Shown: positions 6,054 to 14,594 of the stretch, piece by piece | Numbering within the stretch: the first letter of the stretch is position 1 | Layout of the letters: each line of letters opens with the position of its first letter | Source: MGBC120314 sp051877855 | GTDB taxonomy: Bacteria; Bacillota; Clostridia; Lachnospirales; Lachnospiraceae | Reading direction: 5' to 3' | DNA length: 46,179 nucleotides | NCBI GenBank assembly: GCA_051877855.1 | Contig: JBJEJH010000013.1 | Span: 1-46,179 of the forward strand | Notes under the pieces: model-generated | What the model saw: the letters and a program-made list of their open reading frames with translations, nothing else | What the model was told of the DNA's origin: nothing | Database searches by the model: none | Position numbers and translations under genes: made by a program

Positions 6054-7649
6054 ATGAAAAAGAACAACAATCTGAAATACGGGAGAATTTTTGCAGCCGT
6101 GCTTGCAGCATTTGGAATCGTCTTGGGACTGGCAGGCTGCCAAGGCCTTGGCTCAAAAGAGACCATTCATATTCTTTCGGGCTCGGAAAACAAGGAACTG
6201 GAAGAAATTCTTAAGGAATGCGAAAAGAAAACCGGTGTCGATATTGAGATGACTTATAAAGGCTCCGTGGATATCATGCATATCTTAAAGGAGGGAGCAG
6301 AAGGATATGATGCGGTATGGCCGGCTTCCGGTCTGTGGATTTCGCTGGGAGATACCGGACATCTGGTAAAGCATGATGAATCCGTTTCCACCACTCCGGT
6401 TGTGTTCGGAATCAAACAGTCCATTGTGGAAGAACTGGGATTAGCCGGAAAGGATGTGTCGGTTAAGGATATTCTGGAAATGATCCGTGCGGGTAAATTT
6501 TCCTTCTGCATGACAAGTGCCACCCAGTCCAATTCCGGTGCAAGTGCCTATATCGGATTCCTATATGCACTCCTTGACAAGAAAGAGGCACTTACATCGG
6601 AGGACTTATCGGATGAAAACCTTAAGAAAAACATATCGGATTTGTTATCCGGTGTTGACCGCAGCTCCGGAAGCTCGGATTGGTTAAAGGACATGTTCCT
6701 TGCCGGTAATTTTGATGCCATGGTAAATTACGAATGCCTTATCATTGATGCCAATGAAAAACTGGTGGAGGAAGGGAAGGAGCCATTATATGTAATCTAT
6801 CCGTATGATGGTTTGTGTCTTGCGGATTCTCCGCTTGGCTATGTGGATCATGGAAACGACAGGAAAGAGAAAGCATTTCTTAAGGTGCAGGATTATCTTT
6901 TATCGGATGAGGTTCAAAAACAGATCGAGGCAACCGGAAGACGGGTGGATTATAACGGCGTGTCCGATGAGAATAAAGAAGTGTTTAAGAAAGAATGGGG
7001 AATTGACGTTGACCGGATCCTGTCGCCGATTACCATGCCTTCGGAAAAGGTGTTGCTTAAGGTATTAAACCTTTACCAGACAAGCTTTCGAAAGCCTTCC
7101 CTGAATGTCTACTGCTTAGATTTTTCGGGAAGCATGAGCGGCGAAGGAAGAGACCAGCTGATTGAAGCCATGGCTCAGGTTATATTGCAGGAAAATGCAG
7201 AAGCGAATCTTCTTCAGGCTGAGGAGGATGATGTAAATATTGTCATTACCTTTGATTCGGACATAAAGAACATTTATGTGCTGGAAGACACGGATGCGAA
7301 GGAATTTGAAAATCTGTATCACACACTGGAACAGGAGAAACCGGGCGGCGGAACCAACATGTATGGGGCAGCGACAAAGGGACTGCAGATGATTGCGGAT
7401 TCCTATGATGTCAGGAATTATACCCCGGCAATTATCCTTATGACAGACGGTGCTTCCATGGATGGTGATAAAGAATATTTTACCTGTCTGTATGGGAAAC
7501 TTGGAATGGATATTCCGGTATTTTCCATTATGTTTGGAGATGCTCAGTCCCGGCAACTGGACGAATTGGCAGAAATTACCAATGCAAGGGTATTTGACGG
7601 AAGGGAAGATTTGGTTTCGGCGTTTCGTAATGTGAAAGGATACAATTAG
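6054..7649 (+). CDS. lipoprotein with solute-binding and von Willebrand A domains
   Basis: The 531-residue product has a lipobox (LAGC, Cys29). Residues about 35-320 form a type-II periplasmic-binding-protein domain beginning IHILSGSENKELEEILKE and containing SATQSNSGASAY. Residues about 345-525 are a VWA domain with an intact MIDAS: D356-x-S358-x-S360, GGGTNMYG and LMTDGASMDG. It should be anchored on the outer surface, where the first domain binds a small ligand and the second binds metal or protein. It is first in an operon with XpaC and a second binding protein under a PHO-box promoter, suggesting a phosphate-starvation envelope function. The ligand is unknown. Confidence 0.85.
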   Translation: MKKNNNLKYGRIFAAVLAAFGIVLGLAGCQGLGSKETIHILSGSENKELEEILKECEKKTGVDIEMTYKGSVDIMHILKEGAEGYDAVWPASGLWISLGDTGHLVKHDESVSTTPVVFGIKQSIVEELGLAGKDVSVKDILEMIRAGKFSFCMTSATQSNSGASAYIGFLYALLDKKEALTSEDLSDENLKKNISDLLSGVDRSSGSSDWLKDMFLAGNFDAMVNYECLIIDANEKLVEEGKEPLYVIYPYDGLCLADSPLGYVDHGNDRKEKAFLKVQDYLLSDEVQKQIEATGRRVDYNGVSDENKEVFKKEWGIDVDRILSPITMPSEKVLLKVLNLYQTSFRKPSLNVYCLDFSGSMSGEGRDQLIEAMAQVILQENAEANLLQAEEDDVNIVITFDSDIKNIYVLEDTDAKEFENLYHTLEQEKPGGGTNMYGAATKGLQMIADSYDVRNYTPAIILMTDGASMDGDKEYFTCLYGKLGMDIPVFSIMFGDAQSRQLDELAEITNARVFDGREDLVSAFRNVKGYN

Positions 7650-7654
7650 TTTTG

Positions 7655-8269
7655 ATGAAAAAAGAGAAAAAAGAAACACTGTTAAATATTATTACAGCAC
7701 TGGTTGCAGGAGGGATTTTTCTTATTCTGCTGTTTGGTTTAAAGTGGAATATTGTGGTTGCCCTTCTGCTGTCAATAGGAATCTATGTGGGATTGGGTCT
7801 GCTGGTGAAGAGGGAGAACAGTTTTTTTGGAATGAGCATTTCTGACATTAAGGAGGAAATGGAGATTGAACGCAGGCTGGATGAAGCAAGAAAGGACTAC
7901 ATGTTGCTCAAAGAATCTGCCGTAAGAATTGAAGATGAGGGTCTCCGGTCGGAAGCAGTAAAGCTTAACCGGACAGCAGAACGAATCATTGCTTATCTGG
8001 AAAATCATCCGGAGAGAATGCACCTTTCGGGACGGTTTATCGACTATTACCAGGATACGGCATCATCCCTTCTTAAAAGGTATGTGGAAATACAGGATAC
8101 AAGGCTTGAAACAGAAGAAGTAAGGGAATTAAAAAAGAATACCATGGATGCGTTAAAGTCGTTAAATCTTGCCTTTGACAGACAGTTTGAAAAATTAATG
8201 AGTAACGAGATGTATGACATGGATGCCGAGATGCGTCTGCTGGAACATACAACAAAGATGGAGAATTGA
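7655..8269 (+). CDS. XpaC family protein
   Basis: The 204-residue product has two N-terminal hydrophobic segments (about residues 11-28 and 31-50) and a helical cytoplasmic domain with RRLDEARKDYMLL, IIAYLENHPERMHLSGRFIDYY and a C-terminal MDAEMRLLEH. This fits the XpaC family (named for hydrolysis of 5-bromo-4-chloroindolyl phosphate; biochemical role unclear), typically encoded next to TelA-type toxic-anion-resistance genes. No telA is found here. It starts 5 nt after the VWA gene and ends 4 nt before the next binding protein, so it is tightly co-translated. The ATG at 7655 is preferred to a TTG at 7652. Confidence 0.8.
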   Translation: MKKEKKETLLNIITALVAGGIFLILLFGLKWNIVVALLLSIGIYVGLGLLVKRENSFFGMSISDIKEEMEIERRLDEARKDYMLLKESAVRIEDEGLRSEAVKLNRTAERIIAYLENHPERMHLSGRFIDYYQDTASSLLKRYVEIQDTRLETEEVRELKKNTMDALKSLNLAFDRQFEKLMSNEMYDMDAEMRLLEHTTKMEN

Positions 8270-8273
8270 TGGA

Positions 8274-9332
8274 ATGAAATCAAAATTAGCTGGTTTTTGC
8301 GTGCTTCTGCTGGTTCTTCTTGCAGGAAGCGGCTATTACATTTATCAGGATCATACCACAAGCAACCGATTAAACGGATATCTGGGCGGTGAAAAGATAG
8401 GGTTCTTTGAGGATGAAGAGGTTCAGAAAATATTAAAAAGGAAATACAGGATTGAATTTGATTATTCCCGGGCAGGTTCCCTGGACATGGTGACGGCGGA
8501 TCTTGGCGGAAGGAATTATCTGTTCCCATCCAGCCAGACGGCGTTGGAATATTATAATGATATCCATGGGAAAGCCCTGTCGGACGAAATCATATTTAAC
8601 ACGCCGATCGTCCTTTATTCTCATAAGCCGGTGGTTGATGCGTTAATCAGACAGGGTGTGGTCAGTGCGGTGGATGACGTGTATTATGCTGACATGACGA
8701 AAATGACGGAATTAATCCTTACGAATACCCAGTGGAGCGATTTGGGATTAAAGGAACTGTATGGTTTTGTTTCCATTGATACCACGGATCCGGCACGTTC
8801 TAATTCCGGCAATATGTTTGCGGCATTGCTTGCGAATGTGTTAAACGGAGGAAAAACCGTGACGGTGAGCGATGTTTATAAAATCATGCCTCAGCTTCAA
8901 AAGATATTCTCAGGGCTTGGCTACATGGAAACTTCTTCCTCGGATTTGTTTAATCAGTTTTTACGGATGGGTGTTGGTGCAAAGCCTATTATTGCAGGTT
9001 ATGAGAACCAGTTGCTGGAATATGCAGCCCAGAATCCGGAAGAATATGCAAAGATAAAGGATGACATTCGGATTATTTATCCGACGCCCACCGTATGGTC
9101 TACCCATGTGTACATAGCGCTTGATGAGAACGGAAAAGCAGGAATCAATGCACTGCTGGATGAAAAAGTCCAAAGAATTGCATGGGAAAAGCATGGATTT
9201 CGTTCCAATCATTATGATGTTACGGCAATAGAGGATTCTTTTCAGGTAAAGGGTGTACCGGAGGAGATTACGCAGGTAATGAACATGCCGGAATATGATG
9301 CCATGAAGGAGATCATCGACAATCTGCAGTAA
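8274..9332 (+). CDS. membrane-anchored solute-binding protein
   Basis: The ATG at 8274 gives 352 residues with one hydrophobic N-terminal anchor (about residues 5-25, no lipobox Cys). The rest is a type-II binding-protein fold: IGFFEDEEVQKILKRKYRIEFDYSRAGSLDM at the start, PIVLYSHKPVVDALI, and TTDPARSNSGNMFAALLANVL in mid-chain. The SNSG motif is shared with the binding domain of the gene at 6054, so the two are probably distant paralogues. It lies third in the PHO-box operon. The ligand is not known; an oxyanion is possible by analogy with PstS-like proteins. Confidence 0.75.
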   Translation: MKSKLAGFCVLLLVLLAGSGYYIYQDHTTSNRLNGYLGGEKIGFFEDEEVQKILKRKYRIEFDYSRAGSLDMVTADLGGRNYLFPSSQTALEYYNDIHGKALSDEIIFNTPIVLYSHKPVVDALIRQGVVSAVDDVYYADMTKMTELILTNTQWSDLGLKELYGFVSIDTTDPARSNSGNMFAALLANVLNGGKTVTVSDVYKIMPQLQKIFSGLGYMETSSSDLFNQFLRMGVGAKPIIAGYENQLLEYAAQNPEEYAKIKDDIRIIYPTPTVWSTHVYIALDENGKAGINALLDEKVQRIAWEKHGFRSNHYDVTAIEDSFQVKGVPEEITQVMNMPEYDAMKEIIDNLQ

Positions 9333-9373
9333 AGTGCTGTTATGATTTAAAGATGGATATAGGGGGAACAGGT

Positions 9374-10351
9374 ATGATTATCTATTTGTTAGGTGCAACA
9401 TTAGAAGAAATATCTTTGGACAAAATGGATGAATTTTCATATGAGAAAAGTGAGCCGGAAAATGAAGCGACAGCGTCAGAGTTTACAAAACAAGTATCCG
9501 ATGAAGGATTCGTTTTTGTTGGAAAACTTGATGAGGCTGTGGATATCACGAGACTTGCCAACGTATCATATGATGGCGAAATTAATCTAAAATCCATTGA
9601 GTTTTGCAAAATAGAGTCTCAACAGGAATGCCTTGCCGGGACGCTTCGCATCCCACGAATATCGGATATATGCGGGAGTAAATTTCAATTACAGTTTTTT
9701 GTCAACAAACGCAATATTGTAATTATTGATGATTCCGGTTTTGCCCAAAAGCAAATCCTAAAAATAAAGATGAAGAGAACCAAGCAGGGGCAAACAAGAG
9801 AACGATTTCTGTATAATTTTCTCATTGGAATTATCAGCCAGGATTTGGAGATTCTAAACCGGTATGAACGGCAGATGATGAAAATGGATGAAGAGGTGAT
9901 GGATCATCATTTTGAGAATTACCAGAGTAAGTCTGCAAACATAAGGAAACAGCTGTTAACACTTCGGGAATATTATGATGAGCTGAGAGACTTGGGAAAA
10001 CAGCTTGAAGAAGATGAAAATCATTTTTTTTCAAAGAAAAATTTAAAGTATTTTGGAACTGTATCCGACAGGGCAGACCGCCTTATGAATCGGACATTAC
10101 ATTTGCTTGATTATATGGGACAAATAAGGGATACATACAATCAAAAAGTGTCTGAAGAACAAAATAAAAATATGGAATTTTTAACTATAATATCAACGAT
10201 TTTCTTTCCCTTAACACTGATAACCGGCTGGTATGGAATGAACTTTGAAAATATGCCGGAACTTGAACAGGGCTATCCTTATGTCATTGTACTGAGTCTT
10301 GTTATTGTCACATTAATCATTGTTATGTTGAAGAAGAAAAAAATAATCTAA
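9374..10351 (+). CDS. CorA-family divalent cation transporter
   Basis: The 325-residue product has a long soluble N-terminal domain, a helical stalk (about residues 150-260), then two C-terminal membrane segments. The family signature Y-G-M-N occurs as TGWYGMNFENMPEL between them. CorA proteins are pentameric Mg2+ (Co2+, Ni2+) channels. The ATG at 9374 follows AGGGGGA at 7 nt spacing. It lies 41 nt after the binding-protein gene without terminator or promoter, so it is probably the last gene of the PHO-box operon; a shared need for Mg2+ with phosphate or polyphosphate is a plausible reason. Confidence 0.9.
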   Translation: MIIYLLGATLEEISLDKMDEFSYEKSEPENEATASEFTKQVSDEGFVFVGKLDEAVDITRLANVSYDGEINLKSIEFCKIESQQECLAGTLRIPRISDICGSKFQLQFFVNKRNIVIIDDSGFAQKQILKIKMKRTKQGQTRERFLYNFLIGIISQDLEILNRYERQMMKMDEEVMDHHFENYQSKSANIRKQLLTLREYYDELRDLGKQLEEDENHFFSKKNLKYFGTVSDRADRLMNRTLHLLDYMGQIRDTYNQKVSEEQNKNMEFLTIISTIFFPLTLITGWYGMNFENMPELEQGYPYVIVLSLVIVTLIIVMLKKKKII

Positions 10352-10368
10352 ACAATCATATTGGCGGG

Positions 10369-10414
10369 GCTGCCATAGTTTGTTCATGTATGGACGGACT
10401 ATGGCAGCTTTTTT
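10369..10414 (+). terminator. terminator of the XpaC-CorA operon
   Basis: GCTGCCATAGT and ACTATGGCAGC form a perfect 11-bp stem around an 18-nt loop, followed by six T. The T-run runs directly into the first PHO-box hexamer at 10417. Confidence 0.9.
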
Positions 10415-10416
10415 AT

Positions 10417-10471
10417 TTTACATAAACCTTACATAACCATGATAGCAGATTTTACATTGGTTGATTATGCT
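10417..10471 (+). promoter_or_regulatory. PHO-box promoter of the alarmone/polyphosphate operon
   Basis: TTTACA at 10417, CTTACA at 10428 and TTTACA at 10451 (offsets 0, 11, 34), then TATGCT at 10466 (offset 49). The flank TGATAGCAGATTTTACAT is shared exactly with the pstS promoter at 15801-15819. No -35 box is seen, as expected for an activated promoter. Confidence 0.8.
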
Positions 10472-10494
10472 ATATGCCAAAGGAGGTCATGAAG

Positions 10495-10722
10495 ATGAGC
10501 AGGTTATGGGAATGGGTTGATAAGAAGAACTTATCAGAGCAGGCAAAGACCGGCGTCTTTCTGTTCTTAAATATGGTATTGTATGGTGTTTTAGGTTTTT
10601 TGGTGTGGATGGTCATAAGCAGATTTACTTTAAGTACTTTGGATTGGGCAGTCTGTTTTGTAGGATATCCGGGCTTCTTTATTGGATATCTGGGAGGATT
10701 TTTCTTTTTATGTCGCAAGTAG
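10495..10722 (+). CDS. small two-TM membrane protein
   Basis: The ATG at 10495 sits 7 nt after AAAGGAGGT; ATGs at 10474 and 10489 are in frame but before or too near the site. The 75-residue product has two hydrophobic segments (about residues 19-40 and 49-71) with a short loop, and a charged N-terminus. It resembles small AtpZ/I-like proteins only in size and topology; I assign no function. It overlaps the next gene by 13 nt, so the two are translationally coupled, and it is first in a PHO-box operon. Confidence 0.6.
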   Translation: MSRLWEWVDKKNLSEQAKTGVFLFLNMVLYGVLGFLVWMVISRFTLSTLDWAVCFVGYPGFFIGYLGGFFFLCRK

Positions 10723-11303
10723 AGAAACAATTGGAAGACTTTTGGAATGCAGAGCGTGTTATGAAGTATGAGAGCGGAATGGGTTCTGTGATAGAAATGA
10801 TCAATGGGATTGATCGAAAAGAGTACGCAAAGACCGGAAGTCATATGATTCGGTTTGTGGAAAAGAGACTGAAAAGCCCGGAAAGTATAGTCAGTAAACT
10901 TAAGAGAAAAGGACTGGAAAAGGAAATAGGAAGAGTAGAGAGTGTCTTGAATGATCTGGCAGGTGTCCGGGCAATTTGTTTTGATGCAAGACAGGTGTAT
11001 GAATTAGCGAATGAGGTTCGAAAAAACGGACAATTTAAGATTATAAAGGAAAAAGATTATATTGCAAAACCAAAGATCAACGGCTATCAAAGTTATCATA
11101 TGATTTTAGAGTGTTTTGGGGTCAAAGTTGAATTGCAGATCAGGACAATTCTTATGGATGCATGGTCATCTCTGGAGACGATTCTGGTGTATAAAAAGAC
11201 GGTACCGATCCCAAAAGATATCGAGAGTGATATTCTAAAGTTTTCAAAATGGAGCAGGAAAATGGATCTTTTGGTAGAAAAAATGCTTGAGCGAAGGGCG
11301 TAA
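10710..11303 (+). CDS. small alarmone synthetase, RelA/SpoT domain
   Basis: The ATG at 10710 follows GGGAGGA; the longer open frame upstream overlaps the previous gene and is not used. The 197-residue protein is a lone RelA_SpoT synthetase domain: EKRLKSPESIVSKLKRKG, LNDLAGVRAICF, KEKDYIAKPKINGYQSYHMI and VELQIRTILMDAWSSLE. Catalytic Asp (DLAG) and Glu (VELQIRT) are present. The His of the usual SLEH is Thr here. No hydrolase, TGS or ACT domain is present, so it is RelQ-like. It would make (p)ppGpp or a related alarmone from GTP/GDP and ATP. Its position behind a PHO box suggests induction by phosphate starvation. Confidence 0.82.
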   Translation: MSQVEKQLEDFWNAERVMKYESGMGSVIEMINGIDRKEYAKTGSHMIRFVEKRLKSPESIVSKLKRKGLEKEIGRVESVLNDLAGVRAICFDARQVYELANEVRKNGQFKIIKEKDYIAKPKINGYQSYHMILECFGVKVELQIRTILMDAWSSLETILVYKKTVPIPKDIESDILKFSKWSRKMDLLVEKMLERRA

Positions 11304-11389
11304 TTGTTGAAGTGTCACAGAGTGAAACAGGAATGTAACAATTGATAGGCGAAGATGTATTTGAAATGTGTAAGGCGGGAGGTTTTATT

Positions 11390-12460
11390 GTGATTCGAGT
11401 TGGAATACTTACAAGCGGAGGCGATTGCCAGGCACTGAATGCGGCGATGCGGGGTATTGTAAAGTGCCTTAAAACAAGTGGAAAGGAAATAGAAATATAT
11501 GGCTTTCAGGATGGATATCAGGGGTTGATTCATCAAAGGTACAGCATCCTTACAGAAAAGGATTTCTCGGGAATTCTTACGGTTGGCGGAACAATTCTCG
11601 GAACATCCAGAACACCATTCAAGACCATTGATGAAATGGAGAATGGCATTAATAAAGTAGAGGAAATGAAAAAGAATTACAAAAAACTGGGACTGGACTG
11701 TCTGGTGATTCTTGGAGGAAATGGGTCTCATAAGACGGCAAACCGGCTGCGCACTGAGGGACTGAACATTATTACACTTCCGAAAACCATTGATAATGAT
11801 CTATGGGGAACAGATATTACCTTTGGATTTCAAAGTGCCGTGGATGTGGCGGTAAACTGCATCGATCAGATTCATACGACGGCTTCGTCCCATGGCAGAG
11901 TTTTTATCGTTGAGGTGATGGGACACAAGGTTGGCTGGCTGACCCTTTATGCAGGAATTGCCGGCGGGGCAGATGTTATCTTGATTCCGGAAATTCCCTA
12001 TAGCATAGAAAAAGTGATCGATGCCATTCGAAGCAGGGAGAAAATGGGAAAAAAGTTTACCATCCTTGCGGTGGCAGAGGGAGCGATTTCCAAGGAGGAA
12101 GCAGGTCTTAGCCGGAAGGAATACAAGAAAAAGAAGGCACAGACCAAGTATCCTTCCATATCTTATGAAATTGCGGATCAGATAACATTGCAGACAGGAA
12201 AAGAGGTTCGGGTGACTGTGCCGGGACATACACAGCGAGGCGGAATACCGGTGCCATATGACAGAGTACTTGCAACGCGGTTAGGCGTGGAGGCAGGACT
12301 TAGTATATTAAAAGGTAAGTATGGCAATATGATCGGAATCGTCAATCAGGAAATCGTACACATTCCCCTGGAAGAAGTTGCAGGAAAACTTAAGGGGGTG
12401 CCTAAGAACGATTCAGTAATATCAGAGGCAAGGGCTCTTGGCATCTGTTTGGGAAATTGA
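11390..12460 (+). CDS. pfkA: 6-phosphofructokinase
   Basis: The GTG at 11390 follows GGGAGG by 7 nt and gives 356 residues beginning (M)IRVGILTSGGDCQALNAAMRG. The enzyme phosphorylates fructose 6-phosphate to the 1,6-bisphosphate. Motifs: ILGGNGSHKTANRL (residues 108-120), PKTIDNDLWGTDITFGFQSA (from residue 131), VMGHKVGWLTLYAGIAGGAD, VAEGA and PGHTQRGGIPVPYDR. G112 is typical of ATP-dependent enzymes, while K132 in PKTIDND is typical of PPi-dependent or group III enzymes, and the usual Asp of GGDGS is Asn111. The donor is therefore uncertain. It sits between an alarmone synthetase and polyphosphate kinase, an unusual place for a glycolytic enzyme. Confidence 0.88.
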   Translation: MIRVGILTSGGDCQALNAAMRGIVKCLKTSGKEIEIYGFQDGYQGLIHQRYSILTEKDFSGILTVGGTILGTSRTPFKTIDEMENGINKVEEMKKNYKKLGLDCLVILGGNGSHKTANRLRTEGLNIITLPKTIDNDLWGTDITFGFQSAVDVAVNCIDQIHTTASSHGRVFIVEVMGHKVGWLTLYAGIAGGADVILIPEIPYSIEKVIDAIRSREKMGKKFTILAVAEGAISKEEAGLSRKEYKKKKAQTKYPSISYEIADQITLQTGKEVRVTVPGHTQRGGIPVPYDRVLATRLGVEAGLSILKGKYGNMIGIVNQEIVHIPLEEVAGKLKGVPKNDSVISEARALGICLGN

Positions 12461-12521
12461 GGGATGGCCAATGGAGTGGATATACAATCTTATTGCAAAA
12501 ATTAAAGGAGATACGGGTAAA

Positions 12522-14573
12522 ATGAAGAATAAGAAAACAAATTGCTATACCAACAGGGAGCTTTCTTGGCTTTCCTTTAACGAAAGAGTCTTGAAGGAAG
12601 CAGCCAATCCAAGGGTGCCCTTAGCAGAAAGACTTACTTTTGCATCCATTTTTCAGACGAATCTGGATGAGTTTTTTATGGTCCGGGTGGGAACTCTTAT
12701 GACCCAGATGAATTCCAAAGAAAAAATACGGGAGAATAAAACCGGCATGACCAGTGAGGAACAGGTTTCGGCGATCCTGGATGAGGTAAAAAAACTGGAG
12801 ATGAAGAAAGCGAAAACTTTCGAACAACTGATGGGTGAACTGGAGCCGGTGGGTATTCGAATTATTAACTTTAATAAGCTTTCCGATAAAGAAGGAAAGG
12901 TTTTGGAACAATACTTCGATACCTATATCGCACCATTTCTGTCCCCGATGATTATTGGAAAACAACATCCTTTCCCATTTCTTACGAATGAAGAATTATA
13001 TGCGATTGTACTTCTGTCTACAAATAAAGGCAAGAATAAGATCGGAATTGTTCCATGTAAAAATTCAGTTTTTAAGAGGCTTATTGAGATTCCCACAAGA
13101 CCGGGAACCTTTATGCTTTCCGAAGAACTTATTCTGCATTTTATTTCAAAGTTATACTCTAAATATACCATACGTGAAAAGTCCATCATGCGTGTAACCA
13201 GAAATGCGGATATTGATGCAGGGGAAGCGTATGATGAGGACATGGACTATAGAGATGTTATGGAAAAACTCATTAAAAGAAGAACGAAGTTAACTCCTGT
13301 CCGGGTGGAACTTTCCAGAAAGATCAATGATAGTGCCAAGAAGGAACTCTCCAATTACCTGGAGATTGGAATGAAACATTTCATCGATGTTGGGACTCCG
13401 CTTGATCTGTCCTTTGTAAGTCAGATACAGAATTTTCTGAAGGAAAAGCCGGAATTATTCTATCAGAGACGTTCTCCAAGAAATTCTGTAAGCTTGAATA
13501 ATAAAGACAGCATCATGGAACAGGTGGAAAAAAAGGATGTATTACTGTCCTATCCCTATGAATCCATGAAGCCATTCCTGAAGCTCTTGGAAGAGGCGGC
13601 GGAGGATCCGAGTGTTATATCCATTAAAATGACCCTGTATCGTGTAGCAGAAAGAAGTAAGATCATCGATTCCCTGATCGATGCAGCCGAAAATGGTAAG
13701 GAAGTCGTTGTTTTAGTAGAACTTCGGGCACGATTTGATGAAGCGAACAATATTGAGATGTCCAAGCGGTTACAGGATGCGGGATGCCAGATATTGTACG
13801 GACTTGGAGACTATAAAGTACATTCAAAACTATGCCTTATAACCCGTATGAACGAGAATATGGAACAAAGTTATATCACACAGATCGGAACGGGAAATTA
13901 TAATGAGAAAACAGCCCGGATCTATACGGATTTAAGCATCATGACAGCAGATCAGGGGATAGGAAAGGATGCTGCTGCATTTTTCGCGGCACTTCAGAAG
14001 GGGGAGACCGTGGAGCAGACGAATCTTCTGATGGTAGCACCGAAATGTTTTCAGAGTAAAATTGTAGAGTTGATGGACGAGGAAATACAGAAGGCTGAAA
14101 GAGGCGAGAATGCCTATATCGGAATGAAGATTAACTCCCTTACGGATAAGGCATTAATCGATAAAATGATCGATGCAAGCCAGCGGGGGGTAAAGATTGA
14201 TTTAATCGTGCGGGGTATTTGCTGTCTACGACCGGGAATTGAGGGATACACGGACAATATAAGAATTATAAGTATTGTAGGACGTTATCTTGAACATTCG
14301 AGAATATACATATTCGGAAGTGACGAAAACCGGAAGGTCTATATCGCTTCTGCGGATTTGATGACAAGAAATACAACAAGGCGTGTAGAGGTTGCAACGC
14401 CTATCCTGGATGAGAGTATTAAAAAAAGGATTGTAGATATTTTCAATTTACAGTTAAGGGATGATGAGAAGGGCAAAGAACTGGATTCGGATGGAATATA
14501 TCGGGATAGGAAAATAAACGAAACCCCAATTAATTCCCAGGAAGTTTTATTTGAGCAGGCATATCAGGTTTGA
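12522..14573 (+). CDS. ppk1: polyphosphate kinase 1
   Basis: It makes polyphosphate from ATP, reversibly. I choose the ATG at 12522 because AAAGGAG lies 11 nt upstream and the product then begins KNKKTNCYTNRELSWLSFNER, where the family normally starts; ATG at 12471 is an alternative adding 17 residues. With this start the 683-residue protein has the autophosphorylated His at 434 (YKVHSKLCLITR) and the second catalytic His at 592 (YLEHSRIYIFG), matching H435 and H592 of the E. coli enzyme. Four domains (N, H, C1, C2) fit the full length. It follows pfkA closely in the PHO-box operon. Confidence 0.95.
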   Translation: MKNKKTNCYTNRELSWLSFNERVLKEAANPRVPLAERLTFASIFQTNLDEFFMVRVGTLMTQMNSKEKIRENKTGMTSEEQVSAILDEVKKLEMKKAKTFEQLMGELEPVGIRIINFNKLSDKEGKVLEQYFDTYIAPFLSPMIIGKQHPFPFLTNEELYAIVLLSTNKGKNKIGIVPCKNSVFKRLIEIPTRPGTFMLSEELILHFISKLYSKYTIREKSIMRVTRNADIDAGEAYDEDMDYRDVMEKLIKRRTKLTPVRVELSRKINDSAKKELSNYLEIGMKHFIDVGTPLDLSFVSQIQNFLKEKPELFYQRRSPRNSVSLNNKDSIMEQVEKKDVLLSYPYESMKPFLKLLEEAAEDPSVISIKMTLYRVAERSKIIDSLIDAAENGKEVVVLVELRARFDEANNIEMSKRLQDAGCQILYGLGDYKVHSKLCLITRMNENMEQSYITQIGTGNYNEKTARIYTDLSIMTADQGIGKDAAAFFAALQKGETVEQTNLLMVAPKCFQSKIVELMDEEIQKAERGENAYIGMKINSLTDKALIDKMIDASQRGVKIDLIVRGICCLRPGIEGYTDNIRIISIVGRYLEHSRIYIFGSDENRKVYIASADLMTRNTTRRVEVATPILDESIKKRIVDIFNLQLRDDEKGKELDSDGIYRDRKINETPINSQEVLFEQAYQV

Positions 14574-14594
14574 TGAAAGAAAGAGAGCGGGAGA

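Noticed and set aside
7116..7679. 187-codon minus-strand frame opposite the VWA domain
   Set aside because: It is antisense to a well-supported gene and spans conserved VWA codons; no start signals.
10605..10709. Upstream extension of the alarmone synthetase or a frameshift fusing it to the small membrane gene
   Set aside because: The extension overlaps the small gene in another frame and has no ribosome site; the ATG at 10710 with GGGAGGA explains the domain fully.
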